A DNA stretch of 6,402 nt from a bacterium (GTDB taxonomy: Bacteria; Verrucomicrobiota; Kiritimatiellia; UBA8416): the NCBI GenBank assembly GCA_020048935.1, contig JAIFLS010000218.1, forward strand, positions 1 to 6,402, in the 5' to 3' direction. The translations under genes were made by a program, and so were the position numbers. Positions 5,570 through 6,402 of this stretch are shown piece by piece. The notes beneath the pieces are model-generated. The model did not search any database, was not told where the DNA came from, and saw only the letters and a list, made by a program, of their open reading frames with translations. How positions within the stretch are numbered: the first letter of the stretch is position 1; every line of letters starts with the position of its first letter.

Positions 5570-6402
5570 ATGAAGTCTATGCCGTTGTTTATATCACTGC
5601 TGTGTGGGGGTGTACTGTTATCAAGTTCCGTACTCGCGAAGGAAACCAAGCCCGAGGCACTTCCGGAGCTTACTGAAAGAGGGAAGACGCTTGAGGCCGC
5701 ATTCGCCAACCAAGCGCAATCGCTGAAGGCGGACATTGAGAAGCAGCTGCCGGCGATTGATCAGGCCAAGGTCGCGGAATGGACGGCTGCCATCCAAGCC
5801 GAGGAGGGGCCTGCCAATGAGGTCGCTGTAACGGCTAAAGCCGTTGCGCAATTGCAGAAGGCAGAGATCACGGTCAAACAGCTGGAAGAGAGTGCGAAAA
5901 AGGCTCCCAAAACATTTGCAGAAGCAAAGGAAGAATTGGCGGAGATTTTGGCAAAGGGGGAAAGTGATCCGGAGCTGGAGAAATTGCTGGCATCTGAGGA
6001 CACGTTCCTGGCTCAAATAAAGAAGGAGCAGGATCAGCTGCGCGTTAAAATAGAAATGGCCGCGGCTGCGGCAAAGGACGCGCAAGCGGCGCTTCCTGAG
6101 GCCATCAAGGCTGCTGAAGCAGCGAAGCAGGCCCATGAAAAGGCTATGGCAACCACGTGGAAAGCGATGGAAGCACTTGGAATGACTGCAATCCTGAGCA
6201 GCGACCCGCTGGACGGCAAGCTGGCGCAGTATATGGTCATCAAAACCGCAACCCCGCGCGGCCTGGCAGAATTCTCCGAGAAAAGCCCGGAGAATGAGAA
6301 TCTGATCAAGCAGCTTCTTGCTGACAAAGACCTGATGGTTCAGATGCTGGTTGCTGACGGCCCGACAGCTGGAAAATATGGCGAGGCGATGAAGATCTAC
6401 AC
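5570..6402 (+). CDS. Secreted Ala/Glu/Lys-rich coiled-coil protein, N-terminal part (runs off right edge)
   Basis: The frame is open from the ATG at 5570 to the right edge, giving 277 codons with no stop. Residues 1-23 are a signal peptide (MKSMPLF, hydrophobic core, SSSVLA, then KETKPEA). The cysteine at 12 lacks a proper lipobox, so a soluble periplasmic or secreted protein is more likely than a lipoprotein. Residues about 30-205 are rich in Ala, Glu, Lys and Gln with few Gly or Pro, as expected of long helices or a coiled coil. A less repetitive part follows, with LAQYMVIKTATPRGLAEFSE and then LLADKDLMVQMLVADGPTAG, KYGEAMKIYT, which looks like the start of a folded domain. From memory, similar stretches precede transglutaminase-like domains in some planctomycete and Lentisphaera proteins; that is a tentative recollection, and no catalytic part lies in the window. 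It appears to be transcribed separately from the upstream operon. Confidence 0.75.
   Translation, partial: MKSMPLFISLLCGGVLLSSSVLAKETKPEALPELTERGKTLEAAFANQAQSLKADIEKQLPAIDQAKVAEWTAAIQAEEGPANEVAVTAKAVAQLQKAEITVKQLEESAKKAPKTFAEAKEELAEILAKGESDPELEKLLASEDTFLAQIKKEQDQLRVKIEMAAAAAKDAQAALPEAIKAAEAAKQAHEKAMATTWKAMEALGMTAILSSDPLDGKLAQYMVIKTATPRGLAEFSEKSPENENLIKQLLADKDLMVQMLVADGPTAGKYGEAMKIY

Noticed and set aside
5621..6327. Several minus-strand open frames over the coiled-coil gene
   Set aside because: They are antisense to an uninterrupted plus-strand frame with a signal peptide and an AAAGGAG ribosome site. Their Leu/Ser/Cys-rich products reflect the Glu/Lys/Ala codons opposite.

Overview
The window looks like chromosomal DNA of a GC-rich PVC-group bacterium, most likely Kiritimatiellota or a relative in Verrucomicrobiota or Lentisphaerota. 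This is inferred from the gene types: an XylR-like regulator head without an N-terminal DNA-binding domain, a short secreted autotransporter-associated beta-strand-repeat protein with no barrel, and a LamG-like repeat protein. No rRNA or other phylogenetic marker is present. I see no tRNA, rRNA, CRISPR array, insertion sequence or integrase gene.

Layout: (1) Positions 1-350, minus strand, hold the start of a regulator gene that runs off the left edge. (2) Positions 351-545 are a divergent control region with a plausible sigma70 promoter facing right. (3) Positions 546-1895, plus strand, encode a secreted 449-residue beta-strand-repeat protein. (4) Positions 1913-5068, plus strand, lie 17 bases downstream in the same apparent operon. 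They encode a 1051-residue secreted protein built as LamG-like domain, five ~117-residue repeats, then a second LamG-like domain. (5) Positions 5069-5569 are a ~500-base gap with small repeats and weak hairpins but no convincing gene. (6) Positions 5570 to the right edge, plus strand, hold the 5' part of a gene for a secreted, charged, Ala/Glu/Lys-rich protein predicted to be coiled-coil.

How they may work together: the regulator probably senses a small ligand, likely a sugar, and could control the divergent operon of two exported beta-rich proteins. Neither operon protein carries a recognisable outer-membrane barrel or a classical PEP-CTERM anchor. The two unrelated proteins do end in similar nine-residue tails (P-x-G-x-x-F followed by three residues), which may be a sorting or assembly signal.

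The most notable item is a run of ten G bases inside the signal-peptide codons of the large repeat protein. A gain or loss of one G would stop translation early, so this is a candidate phase-variation switch for a surface protein. It is also the kind of tract in which sequencing errors occur.
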